From positions 1,276,001-1,340,000 of the forward strand of contig NC_051106.1 in the NCBI RefSeq assembly GCF_901709675.1: a DNA stretch of 64,000 nucleotides. Reading direction: 5' to 3'. The position numbers and the translations under genes are program-made. Below the pieces are notes generated by a model. The model ran no database searches. It saw only the letters and a program-made list of their open reading frames with translations, and was not told the DNA's origin. The first letter of the stretch is position 1. Each line of letters begins with the position of its first letter. Positions 10,901 to 29,790 of this stretch are shown one piece after another. Origin of the DNA: Syngnathus acus. Taxonomy: Eukaryota; Chordata; Actinopteri; Syngnathiformes; Syngnathidae.

Positions 10901-13900
10901 TATTTGCAAAGAATGACACTGAAAGCTATTGTTTTTGGGATTGTGCTGCATGTTTTTCACCTTTGGAGCAGACGAAGCACCAGCTGACGTTGACGTGACT
11001 GTGGTGGCTATATCCCTTCTTGGCGTTGAAATGGTTGGTGCAAATGATGGCGGTGTTAGTGATCATCTCACTGCCCGCCGCCAGGCACAGGTCGCCCACG
11101 TGGTAGGCCACCGGGCAGCGCAGGCACCGCATCAACCGCCCTGCAAACACCTCAGCTGAGCCTCACGTTTGCAGCTTGAGTTGGCGTTCGCTGGCGAGCG
11201 CCTCACCTTTGGTGGACCTGTGCTGCGTGCGGCAGCCATAGTGGCAGCTGAGGCAAGTGTGCAGTGGGCAGCGGAAACCTTTGCTGTCAAAGACACTGAG
11301 TGGGCTGAGGCGGGCGCACACTTCGTGGTAGAACTTGCCGCAGTGTGCCACGTGGCAGCGCCGCACATCCCCGTCCGACCGCTTGCATGAGAAGCACGGG
11401 TGAACCCCTGGCAGGAGAAACGGCAAGTCCGCCAAAAGATTCGAGGCGATGGCAAAAGGAAGGCGCGCTCGCTTGCTCACCCGTGCTGCACGGCCGGCAC
11501 AGCGGCTTGTCGTCCGGCTGAAAGCTTTCGCCCAGACAGCCGAGGTGGAACATTCCGCAGCACTGACCTTCGCAGGGAACCAGGTCGTCGCCGGCCCGCT
11601 CGCACACCTGCACCACAACACCGAGATAAGCGGGCTCGCAGAACGTTCAAGCGAGCCAAATACCAACCTGGCAGACAAACTCTTTCTTGCGTTCTCCCTT
11701 TTTCATGCCGTCTAGGCTGTCGCTCGGAGAAGCGGGACAACCTTCGCTTCCGGAACCCTGTGCACAAGGTAAGGGCAGCCTCAGACATGAACGCAGGTCC
11801 TTCCCCAAAAAAAAAAAAAAAGAATCCACACAGCTCTCTGACCTCAGGTTCAGGACAAAGGGACGAACGTCTCTTTTTGGTCTTGGTGGGCTCGCCGAGG
11901 TTTTCGCCATCTTGCTTCCGCTTCCTTTTGCGCTTTGGTTTCTCTTCTTGGTCTTGTGGAGAAAGGGAACGCTTTGACAAACTGGTCTTGTGGTTGGGCT
12001 GCTTAACACCATGGCTCGATTGTGGTCTACCTGCAAGAGGCACTTGCTGCTCTTTTCGTGCCTTCTTGGTTTCTTTGCCTTCTTTGTCAGCTTTCCAACT
12101 CCTCCTCGTACTGGCCTTCTGGTCGACCTGCTCCTGTTGATGAAGAACGTTGTGAGCTTGCGTTTCCCATCTCCGCGCACAACGCATGCAGGATCTTCTG
12201 ACATTTTTTTGCCTCTTTTTGGGCTGCTGCTCCACGGCTGCGTCAACCGTGGTTGTCCTTTTGGAGGTTTGCTTCAGCCGCCTCTTAGCTAAAAGCACAA
12301 CAGATGAACGGCATGATAAATGATGGAGGATTTGTTTGGAAGGCAGGTGGCACTTTCCCCACTGACCCGGAGCTGAATTTTCTGCCGACGTCATCTTCTC
12401 AGAAGGACCTGTTGATGTTTTCCGCCTCCCGTCCACCTTTAGAGGTTGTTGAGGTCTTGGCGGCTTCTTGAGAGGCACCGGGGGTTGCTTTGGAGTGAAA
12501 GCAAGTTTAGAAACTGTCCGCAACAACTTGTTACGACTTCAAAGTGTTTCTTACAGCATCTTTCTTCTTTCTCGTCAGATGGCCTCCGTTCAGCCGCTGT
12601 CCACGCTTGGAGGCAGCGGCCACGCCCATCAGGAGCCGGACCTCTGCCTCGGTGCCGGGTTCGGGCTTCAGCTTGTCCAGGATGCAGGCGTTGAGGTGAG
12701 GCCCGTTCTCGTCGTACGCAAAGATGAAGTTGGCCAAGCGCTCGTCGGGCGACATGGCCAGCGCCTCGGTGGCCTGGATGACGCCCATCTTCCACTGGGG
12801 GCGCACTTTACGGGGCACTGATTGAAGGGTCTGGAGGGCCAAACGGCCGTCAACCACAACCAAAAGGAAAAACAAATGAGGTACCTCCACTTGAGAATTT
12901 AATTGTTTGAATTCTTTGCTATTTTTTTCTCACTATATAAAGGTTGAAGTACCTTTTTGTGAAGGACATGCGAGACCGGCTGCTTGCTGCGCAGGCTGAG
13001 TTCCTGGAACTGGCTCTCCCGAGCAAAAGGCACCATGTTCTTCTCAAAAATGTAGCCCCTTTCAGGAGCATCTCCAAAATACTGCACATGGTAAAGAAAG
13101 CCTGACCTGCCTTTAGCTAAGAGAGAGAGAGAGAGAGAGAGAGAAAAAAAAGACAGATTGGAGGGAATATTCAGAGTCCTTGTAATGTGGGACAGTTGAA
13201 CGAAGAATCACCGTTTGGTTTGGGTTTGATGTAGTGGTTGAGTTCAGGGTCGGTGGTCACAAGACAGGGCCACCAGGGGTAGCCTGACACCTTGGTCCAC
13301 ACCACGTCGCCAACAGAGAAGCTGTTCGGCAAAGGCAGAGCTTCTGTCGCGTTTGCTGGCGACTCAGAGACGATTGCAGGCTAGACAAAGAAATCAAGGG
13401 GGGGGGGGGGGGGGGTCCACACTTTTAAGAGGAAATCCTCTTTTGTACTTCACTAACAAAAATGTCAGAGCTTCTTGTGACCACTTATGAATTAAAGAGA
13501 ACCCTCTTGTTCAACTGTTCTAGTAGGCTTTTCCTGACTTTTTGCTTTCCAGCAGAAACCTCAAGGATTTTCTGCTCGCTGACCGCAAAGTGGAACAGTT
13601 CCGAATTCTCCCCAGCTTGACTAAGGCCTGGACAGCTGAAGAAAAACATCTCCAAGCCTCGACAACATGGCCACCACAACGCTTCACTATGGCTCTCTTT
13701 TGTACCTTTTGAAGCGATGGCCAAACAGCTCAAGTCTTGGTTCCGCAGCACAATTTAAGCACATGCGTTTGGGTCAAGTGATTTTGCTAGGCCACCCTGC
13801 CGCCATGACATATGTAGAAGACGGCAAATTGTTGTCACGCCAGTACTTGCCAGGTCTTGCAGCTCCTTCACCGTTTTCGTCGGCCTCTCAGCGGCCCCCC

Positions 13901-14903
13901 TAACCAGTTTTCTTGTCGTCTTTTCATCGATTTTGGAGGGGCGTCCAGTTCTTGGGAGCGTCATGGTCGTGCCGTACTTTCTCCATTTGACGACAACCGT
14001 CTTCACTGTGTTCCACGGCATCTTTAAAGCCTTGGAAATTCTTTTGTACCCTTCTCCCGACTGATATCTTTGAACAATGAGATCCTTCTGATGCTGCGGA
14101 AGCTCTCTGCGGATCGTGGCTCGGGACTACAAAAATGTCAGGAAAAGCCTATTAGAACATCTGAACCTGATTTGGAATGAATCAGAGGCAATCTACATGG
14201 GTGCAGGTGTGCTCTGACTCCCCTTCAACATGAGTTTGGACCGCTGGGGTCCAGTGTAATTTCTTGAAGTTCCCAACAAATACAAGCTTGAACGAGTTGA
14301 CTAGAAGCAGAAACTCACCGCCTCCACTGCCTCCGAAGCGGGACCAAGAGCATCTTTGGATATGGCGGACGAACTGAGGTTGGGTTGAGGTTTTGGTTTC
14401 TGAGGTCTCCCCCGCCGCCGCTTCTTCACTTCCTGTCTTTCCTCGGGCGCCAAGGCAGCACCCTCGGCGGCACCCTCGGCGGCGGCCAAGCTGGTCCCGC
14501 TGGCCAAGCAGGGCTCAAAGAGCGGCGCCTTGACCACTTGGGGTACGCTCGCCTTCAGCCCCGGCTCACCGTGAGGGCCACGCGCGTGTTGATGGGTTCC
14601 GTTGGAAGGAGGAGCTTCGGCGCCCTTGAGGGCGGGCGGCTCAGCGGCGCACATCTTGGGGATGGCGTCCTGGTCGCTGTTGAGGACCAGAGACGTGAGG
14701 TCCTTGAGTCGGTCATGTCCGTGGTTGCCGTGAGCGTGGCCGGACATCTTCGGGAGTACGCCGTTCTGCAAGGTGGTGGCTGTTTGCGCGGCGGCCCGGT
14801 CCATGAGCAGGGAAGGGTCGCTGCGCGACTCTGGCGACTGCTTCATACTGACGGGGTTTGCCGGCTCGGCCATCAAAGGCAAGGAACTTCCTTTGCTGTC
14901 CAT
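7965..14903 (-). CDS. nsd2: NSD2 (WHSC1) histone H3K36 methyltransferase, complete coding region
   Basis: Nuclear H3K36 dimethylase. Nineteen coding exons from ATG to stop: 14903-14319, 13380-13212, 13116-12953, 12830-12555, 12487-12367, 12288-11843, 11757-11668, 11607-11481, 11407-11207, 11140-10961, 10557-10401, 10338-10136, 10054-9951, 9840-9571, 9448-9332, 9120-8979, 8831-8725, 8657-8462, 8224-7965. All phases close, giving 1304 residues (human about 1365). Domains: PWWP1 at about 215-300 (VSGYPWWPC), a basic disordered stretch at about 400-590, PHD1-4 at about 613-825 ([12 protein letters not shown] as in NSD2), PWWP2 at about 825-900 (LGTYRWWPAEI), AWS at about 955-1005, SET ([31 protein letters not shown]) with post-SET ([13 protein letters not shown]), and a C-terminal PHD ([24 protein letters not shown]). 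The AWS-SET core looks intact. The HMG box of mammalian NSD2 is missing between exons 4 and 6. Neighbouring letm1 and fgfr3 support NSD2 over NSD1 or NSD3. Confidence 0.95.
12289..12366 (-). other. nsd2: 78-base stop-free intron in nsd2
   Basis: The intron between the exons ending at 12367 and starting at 12288 is only 78 bases, a multiple of three, and contains no stop in the NSD2 frame. Retention would insert 26 residues into the disordered linker without breaking the protein. Splice sites (GTCAGT donor, CTTTTAG acceptor) are acceptable. Confidence 0.6.
13117..13144. repeat. (GA)n microsatellite doubling as a splice polypyrimidine tract
   Basis: About twelve GA units (CT on the nsd2 strand) abut the acceptor of the nsd2 exon whose 5' boundary is 13116. 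The minus strand reads CTCTCTCTCTTAG directly before the exon. Confidence 0.85.
13398..13416. repeat. poly(G) run
   Basis: An uninterrupted G homopolymer just upstream (minus-strand sense) of the acceptor for nsd2 coding exon 2. Length may be unreliable in any assembly. Confidence 0.7.
13450..14270 (-). mobile_element. degenerate Tc1-like transposon in nsd2 intron
   Basis: On the minus strand at about 14110-13850 a frame encodes the N-terminal helix-turn-helix part of a Tc1-family transposase ([18 protein letters not shown], then [10 protein letters not shown]). The frame then diverges and the catalytic DDE region is missing. Short inverted segments (AGGAAAAGCCTA near 14140 and TAGGCTTTTCCT near 13523) suggest internal inverted repeats rather than clean termini. 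It lies in the intron between nsd2 coding exons 1 and 2. Borders are approximate. Confidence 0.7.
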
Positions 14904-15700
14904 TCCAAAAGTCCTTTTCACGCACTCTGACAAAAAAGCAGAGGTGGGACCGAGTCAAACGTGTGCAAATCTCAAATTGATCAAAACACACTTTCTCAAG
15001 AGTTCCTTTGCACAAATAAATCCGAGTAGGTAGCGAGCCTCTATCCCTGGCTTCCTTGCATATCAGTCCCCCTGGAGAAAGGACAAGCTATCAGCTAGCT
15101 GCAGTCTGTGCACGGAGGAGGGCAGGAACCGCGTGCAGCGATGCCCAATGAGCGCATCGCCGTCTGGAAAAGCCGCGGAAATAACAACAACAGCTGACAC
15201 GTCCAATAACGTGCCTTTTAGTAGCTATGTCTCATCGTGGATCGATTTATCTTGTCTGGCGAGCGCCTTGCGATTGTTTCAACTTCGTGCTACTCACTGT
15301 CCGGACGTACTTTTAAAATACAAACTAGTCGTTCTCATAAACTGGAAGATGTTTTAAGATGTGATAGCTAGTACCTGTAATTGGCAAGCGGGCATGTTTT
15401 ATTCCCTTTAGACTCCTCGCGATCGTCTGCCATTAAACAGCAACTAGACAAAGCCGCCGCACAAAAGCCAAAAACACCATGGCGAGAAACACTACAGTTA
15501 CAACCGAATTGCATCTGAGACTGAATTATGTGTTCGGCTCCGACTCGGTCAGAAGAGTCACTTTGTCGGCGCCATGACAGCTCGTTTCGAAAAAATGCTA
15601 ACCATCAAAGCCGATTGAATCCCACTGAAAAGTAGCAGCCAGAGTTAGCATTGGCTAACTAGCCGCCTCTCGCTTAAAATGGATGCTGGGCCCCGGGACA
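14904..15700 (-). promoter_or_regulatory. nsd2: nsd2 5' exons and promoter region (approximate)
   Basis: The first coding exon has an acceptor at 14926/14927 (TTTTTTGTCAG on the minus strand), so at least one non-coding exon lies upstream. A candidate exon with an ATG in ...GCCATTA... (plus strand about 15425-15433) could splice from about 15375. Its short frame would be out of frame with NSD2, like a uORF. Moderately CpG-containing sequence at 15060-15700 fits a promoter. The transcription start cannot be placed from sequence alone. Confidence 0.4.
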
Positions 15701-17200
15701 AGTGTACACTTTCCCAGAAAAAAAGTCCCTGCGTTGGCTCCTGTCGGCTCGGCCTTGACAGTAAGGACGAACGGCGACGTTCGGGGCTTTACCCGCTGAC
15801 TGGACGTCCCGGCGGCCGCTTAGACGGAAAGGAGGAATTTTTCCATGGCGTCAAACGACGAATTTCATTCAAGTGGAGTGAAAAGGCTTTTGCGGGGAAC
15901 TCAAACTGTGAGGCCAACCAGCGCGAAAAATGCTCACTCGTGATTGGTCGGAGGAGCAAACGAGCAGACGAGTCCCTTAAATAAACAGAAATTACATACG
16001 TTTACGAATGTTTTTTTTTTTAATTCTTTATTTTTGTTCATTTCTATTAAACTGCAAAAACACTTTATGGAAACCATTCACATTTGGAGGCACCCACTGC
16101 TGCGTAATTCATGGGTGGAGTCATTGTGGTGGTCCAGGGCAAACCCGGTCATGGATTTTGTAAACAGTGGACCCCCGCATACTCGCGGATTTGCATTTAT
16201 TTTCTTACTTAGTTTTTTTTTTTTTTTTTGCATTCATTTACTTCTTTTTTGTCTATTTCTTTCTTTTACGGGGAGGTTTTGTCTCCTTATCCATAGCACA
16301 TCTGCCCCACAGTCTTGAGAAAGGGGTTTTGAATCCAGGCCTTCATATTCAGGATTTAGCATGTTCGCCTTGTACTGAAGTGGCCCCAAGGACCACATGA
16401 GTTGCCCATGTGAGGAAAAGATTAAGATTAGTGTGGACAGAAACAGCGATATTATTACGTTCTTCTCCGTTATGCTCCTTTTCCGGTTGGCAGATCCCGC
16501 CACAGACCAACGCATCGTGGTCGGAAAGGACGGGACTTTCAAATTAAAGTATATTTTTTCGTAAAACAAAGCAAAACAGCACGTTCTACAGAAAAACCAG
16601 CCATTAATCTGGAAAAATTGTTGAACAATATCTTTTGAATTACACACAATGAACATACATGTAAGCTCGAAATTAGTAAATAACCCCCCCCCCCCCAAAA
16701 AAAAGATCATGAGCTTTTATTTTTAAACCACACAAAGGACGTTGTTCCGCCTCAGTTAAAACAAAACAAAACTGAAGTCTGTTAATAAGGAATAAATGGC
16801 CGTATAAAAGTTGCAAGAATATAAACAAAATGCCACGGTCTTTGTGTACACGCACATACAAATGTAGTGATAATTTTTTTATTATGTCGAGTGCTGACAT
16901 GCTCTTGCAGATGGCGGTTACGTCATCGTATCACTCAAACGTCATCGGCGGAAAGGAAGTTAAAATGTCCTGTCTCGTAAAACACAAATTTAAAAAGGAA
17001 ATCCTTTATCCGTATAAATTGTTGACTATTAATTGTCTGTTTCATTAGAATCTGAAAATACATCAAATTATCTTTGTCAAAATGATTTAATTTTTATTGA
17101 ACCACAAACCCGGACGTGTTTCCGCCTTGGATAAAAAACAGACAAATATACTCGAACTTTAATAGCCATAGAAGTAATTAATGGCCAAATAAAGAAGTGA
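15701..17200. other. nsd2-letm1 intergenic spacer
   Basis: The spacer between the divergent nsd2 and letm1 genes. It holds no supported exon. A short segment at about 16164-16200 (CAGTGGACCCCCGCATACTC) resembles one end of a common fish mariner-type repeat, but no matching other end was found. The rest is AT-rich sequence with homopolymer runs (T-run near 16215, C-run near 16685). Confidence 0.5.
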
Positions 17201-17279
17201 CACATATTTTGGTACATTAATATTTATAAATATAATGATAATTGTCTCTCTTCTTAACATTATCATTATTATTATTATT

Positions 17280-17608
17280 GCAGCGAATTTCCGGTTGGCG
17301 GTTCCCGGGCTCACGGACGGTAGAATGACGTCAGAGGAAGCCTTGCCCTCGTTTTGCTGTCACTCGAGGCCTCCTTGAACAAGAGAGAGACGGGAAGGGC
17401 ATGAAACACGGAGCCGGATTCTTTGATGTTTTGCAGTTATTTAAGCGACGTGTTTTTTATTCTATGTTTCTCGTCTCTAACTCTGGGAACCTCCTTTCCG
17501 TCGTTACGACAAACATTTAGCCTAACTCGCTAGCCTGCTGGCGCACCAGGTAATAAAAAAAAAAAAGTCCAAGGTAGCCGCGAGACCGACAGCGAGCAAA
17601 GCTTCCAC
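17280..17608 (+). promoter_or_regulatory. letm1: letm1 proximal promoter and 5' UTR
   Basis: Just upstream of the letm1 ATG lie an ETS-type core (ATTTCCGG, about 17288) and a perfect palindromic CRE, TGACGTCA, at 17326-17333. ETS (GABPA/NRF-2) and CRE sites are common in promoters of nuclear genes for mitochondrial proteins. Spacing to the ATG (about 280 bases) suits a start site between 17340 and 17500. Sites are read directly; their use is inferred. Confidence 0.5.
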
Positions 17609-26458
<8,850 letters not shown>

Positions 26459-27950
26459 ACCAAGGAAGAGCATCGTGGCGGCGCCGTGGCAAGTGCTTGG
26501 CGGAAGGTACACGACCAAAAACTGCCTTGTGAAAAATGTATTCCCGGCACAAGGCTTCAAAGGCGTCAAGTCTAAGAAATGTCTACTGATGGACTAAATG
26601 ACACTTTAGCGTTCTTTTATTATTTATTGGACATGATGGGATCATCCATTTGCCCCAAGAGGGAGGATGAGAGCAAAGACACTTGTAAAAAGTGATCAGG
26701 AGATGTCCCGAACGATCCGAGACACGCGATGCTTTGTGCACTTTAGTCCAAAACGTCATTCCTCCTCTTTCATCTCGATTGTACACTGAAGGTGCGTCGC
26801 CTCAACCAAAGAAGATTCAATTCACAGCATTTCACTTTTGCACCGCTTCATCTCCGTTTCATCATCGTCCGCGTTATGCTTGCCATTTGAGAGATTGCGC
26901 AAGTGGCCTTTGAGTCGTCACCTTCTTCTTTACGTTCCAGTAGGAGAGGGGACGTGCTCGAGCTCATAAGGGAACGCAAATCAAGACAGAGGCTCAGACA
27001 AACTTGCTGTTTTAGACTCACTCGCGTTTCAGAGATGCACTATTAGTTTCTTTCAACAGGGGGCGCCAGAGTGAGCGTCATCAAGGCTCAGATTGGAGAA
27101 AGATGGCGATTCCGATGGAAAGCCGTTGAGCATTATTCCGTACATCCTTGGTGTCCAGCTCCTCGAGGCTCTTTTGGTTGACTATCAAGGTTTTGGAATA
27201 AGCACTCAAAGGGCTTTTCAGAAATGTGGGCTCCCATGCGACTTGCGTCCATGCACTTTGGGTTGCGGCTATGACTATTTTCTGGGATGTGTTTGCATCA
27301 CCTGACTCAAACCGTCCTCTCTTCTTGTATCATAAGGAACAAAGCAATAAGCAGATCTGCATTCAAACTTTGCAATTGTGTGTCATTATGATGATTCCTC
27401 GTTGTCACCGTTATTTAGCCAGAAGGGGGCAGCTGTGTTTTCTTGGAGAGGTGTTTAGGATGATTTTGTGTTCTTTGCTTTGGACTGCAGTGGCGTTATT
27501 GATCAAAAAGGCAGCTGGGAGCTGAAAATGAAAATGCTAGACGCGTCGGGGTTCCAGCTAAATGATGGCATGTTGGATGCAATTTGCTTTCACGCTCATT
27601 TCATTGACCGGATTGGTCGCAGAGGTGGCGCAAATCCCTCTTGTAAACGAATCTAACAGTCGAACACTTGACAGCTTGTTGATTGTCACCACCATGAGTG
27701 TACTGCCTCGAAACGGACCTTCAAATTATTTCCACACATAGAATCGTCTCCACTGCACGTGGCATGTAGATTATTTTGAAATCAGTTTTATTTATTTATT
27801 GAACCTTCATGAAAATGTGGAGCTTTTTTGTGTTTTTGCTTTTGAGGGGGTCAGACTTGAAAGGAAAACTTAATTTCTCTCCCAATCAGATGAATATAAA
27901 TTGTAAAAAAAAAAGCACAATATACAAAAAGTGAAATAAAAAAAACCGAA
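26459..27950 (+). other. letm1: probable letm1 3' untranslated region
   Basis: Sequence after the letm1 stop contains no supported coding frame. The first canonical signal followed by an A-rich stretch is AATAAA at 27935-27940, which would give a 3' UTR of about 1.5 kb. Earlier termination cannot be excluded. Confidence 0.45.
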
Positions 27951-28044
27951 AAGCTCACACACGCTTTCCTTTTTACTGCTTGTTTTCTATATATAAAAAA
28001 AACCCGGGAAAAATAACAGCGATACACAGAGGTGGTTCTGGGTA

Positions 28045-28110
28045 CTTTTGCGCCCTGGGCGAACCATCCATTGCGCCCTGGGCGAACCATCCATCGCGCC
28101 CCACTGCTTC
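28045..28110. repeat. short tandem repeat of GCGCCCTGGGCGAACCATCC
   Basis: Two and a half direct copies of a 23-base unit. A single GCGCCCTGGGCGGTCGCC relative lies at about 28619, so 28030-28650 may be one interspersed element whose ends I could not define. Confidence 0.6.
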
Positions 28111-28822
28111 CAAAAAAAAAACTTTTTGCAAACACCATCCGGTTCGTCAATCAACATTAATATTTATCACGTCACGTATGCTTGCATCAGGTAATGCGGC
28201 CATAACATAATGCGTGCATTTTTTGTGTGTATTCTTTTCACATAACCCAATTGAGTACATGTGCATAGGTATTATTATCTTTATGAATGAACTACAATTT
28301 GTTTGGAAGCAGTTGTGTGGCCTTGGAATCTCTCGCCCCCCTCCTTTTGCTTTTCCTCTCCGGCCTCTGCTGTCCCAGCAGGCGAGAGAGGCGGGGAGGG
28401 AGGGCCGCGGCGAGAGGAGAGGGCTGCTCTTCTGACACGCACGAAGAACGAACGAAAGAACCCCGTCCCCACAAGACACGACTGTCAGTAGCAAACTAAC
28501 ATCAGGTGACAGTAAGGGCGCCCCAGTGCCCATTGAACAAATTTGCGATGGAATCGATTGAGCTAGAAAACTGGCGACTTTTTTTTCTTGAGAGCGCTCG
28601 TGCGCCCCTTTGTGGATTGCGCCCTGGGCGGTCGCCATATTGCCCATAGCAACATTGGCCACTAGAGGGCGGCAAAGGGACATTTTAAAACTTGCTGAAA
28701 AATGGAATCCATCACCTCATAAGTGAAGGCAACACTTGTTTCAATTCCAACCCAGTCCCCAATCTTGTAATATAGGCAACACTCATTTCAGTTCTGACAC
28801 AAACCCCAACTTTGAATTACAG

Positions 28823-29151
28823 TGATCCCTCACTACTTCGCGTTTCGTTTATCGCGGCTTCACTCCATCACAGATTTTTTTTCCAAATTAAAAAACAATT
28901 TAAAAGTCAAAATAAAACTTCTAAATTGAGGAAACGTGTCTAACCTTTAGGACAATGTAGTATTGCTGCAAATGTTCGTTTACATTCCTTTAGAAGTCCG
29001 TTTTCGCGTGTTAGCACGATCGCGAATTAGCATCTTTCCGCTAACTCGTTAGCCTGCCCAGTACTTCTTGTTGGTGACCGTACTTTGCGGATTTCACTTA
29101 TCGCGGGTGGTTTTTGGAACCAATTATCCGCGTTAAACGAGGGATTACTGT
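28823..29151. mobile_element. mariner-like MITE, about 330 bp
   Basis: Ends CAGTGATCCCTC and GAGGGATTACTG are imperfect inverted repeats flanked by TA. Subterminal CGCGTTTCGTTTATCGCGG-type motifs occur in both halves. There is no coding capacity. A fragment of the same family lies inside the element at 4587-6258 (about 4707-4750). Confidence 0.85.
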
Positions 29152-29159
29152 ATACCCTA

Positions 29160-29790
29160 ATACTTTTGTGTTGGAACCCCAATTTCAAACGCCCAAACTT
29201 GCTTGAGGCCTCAATCTTCCCTTGAAACCCTTATTTGAAATTCTGAATTTAATTTTAAAGCTTAGTTTGAAAGTAAAGCCATGTCTTGAAGCCTTGATTT
29301 GAACGTGAAGACCTTGCTTTCTTGAAACCTTAATCTGTGACCATGACTGAATTGAATTGCCTTCAAAGTGTGACTTGAAACCCAACCTGTGACTTTTGAG
29401 TGACCCGACGAGCAGCAGGGTCCAATCTGGTTGTTATTGTTTTGCGTGACATCGAGCGTGACAATTGCAAGATTGACCCACTTCATCCTTTCAAGCTCAT
29501 GAATTTTAATGTGCACCCATTTCACACCTAAACACCGCACCACTTCCTTTTGGTGGGAGCCCATGTGTGTGTGGGGCCCTCCCCCCACAAAGTGTCACTG
29601 CAAAAAGTCCAATTCACTCCTAAATGAATGAACACTTGAAGAGGATATCCCATAATAAGCACTTGACGCTACCTCTGTTGTAATCCAAAGAATTGAACGA
29701 TATTGCTGACGACGTTGTCTTGACTTTGAAACCCAGACCTTTACATGAAATCCAAATCTTGACTTGAAACCATCTTTTGAAGCCCCAACC
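29160..29790. repeat. diverged minisatellite-like region built on CTTGAAACC
   Basis: Irregular repetition of segments such as CTTGAAACCTTAAT, CTTGAAACCCAACC and GACTTGAAACCATC, spaced about 20-40 bases apart. A region of similar flavour in the other orientation lies at about 58970-59115. No gene is seen. Confidence 0.5.

Noticed and set aside
11477-12526. 349-codon continuous minus-strand frame
   Set aside because: It is nsd2 exons read through short introns and into the wrong frame at one end; the spliced model replaces it.
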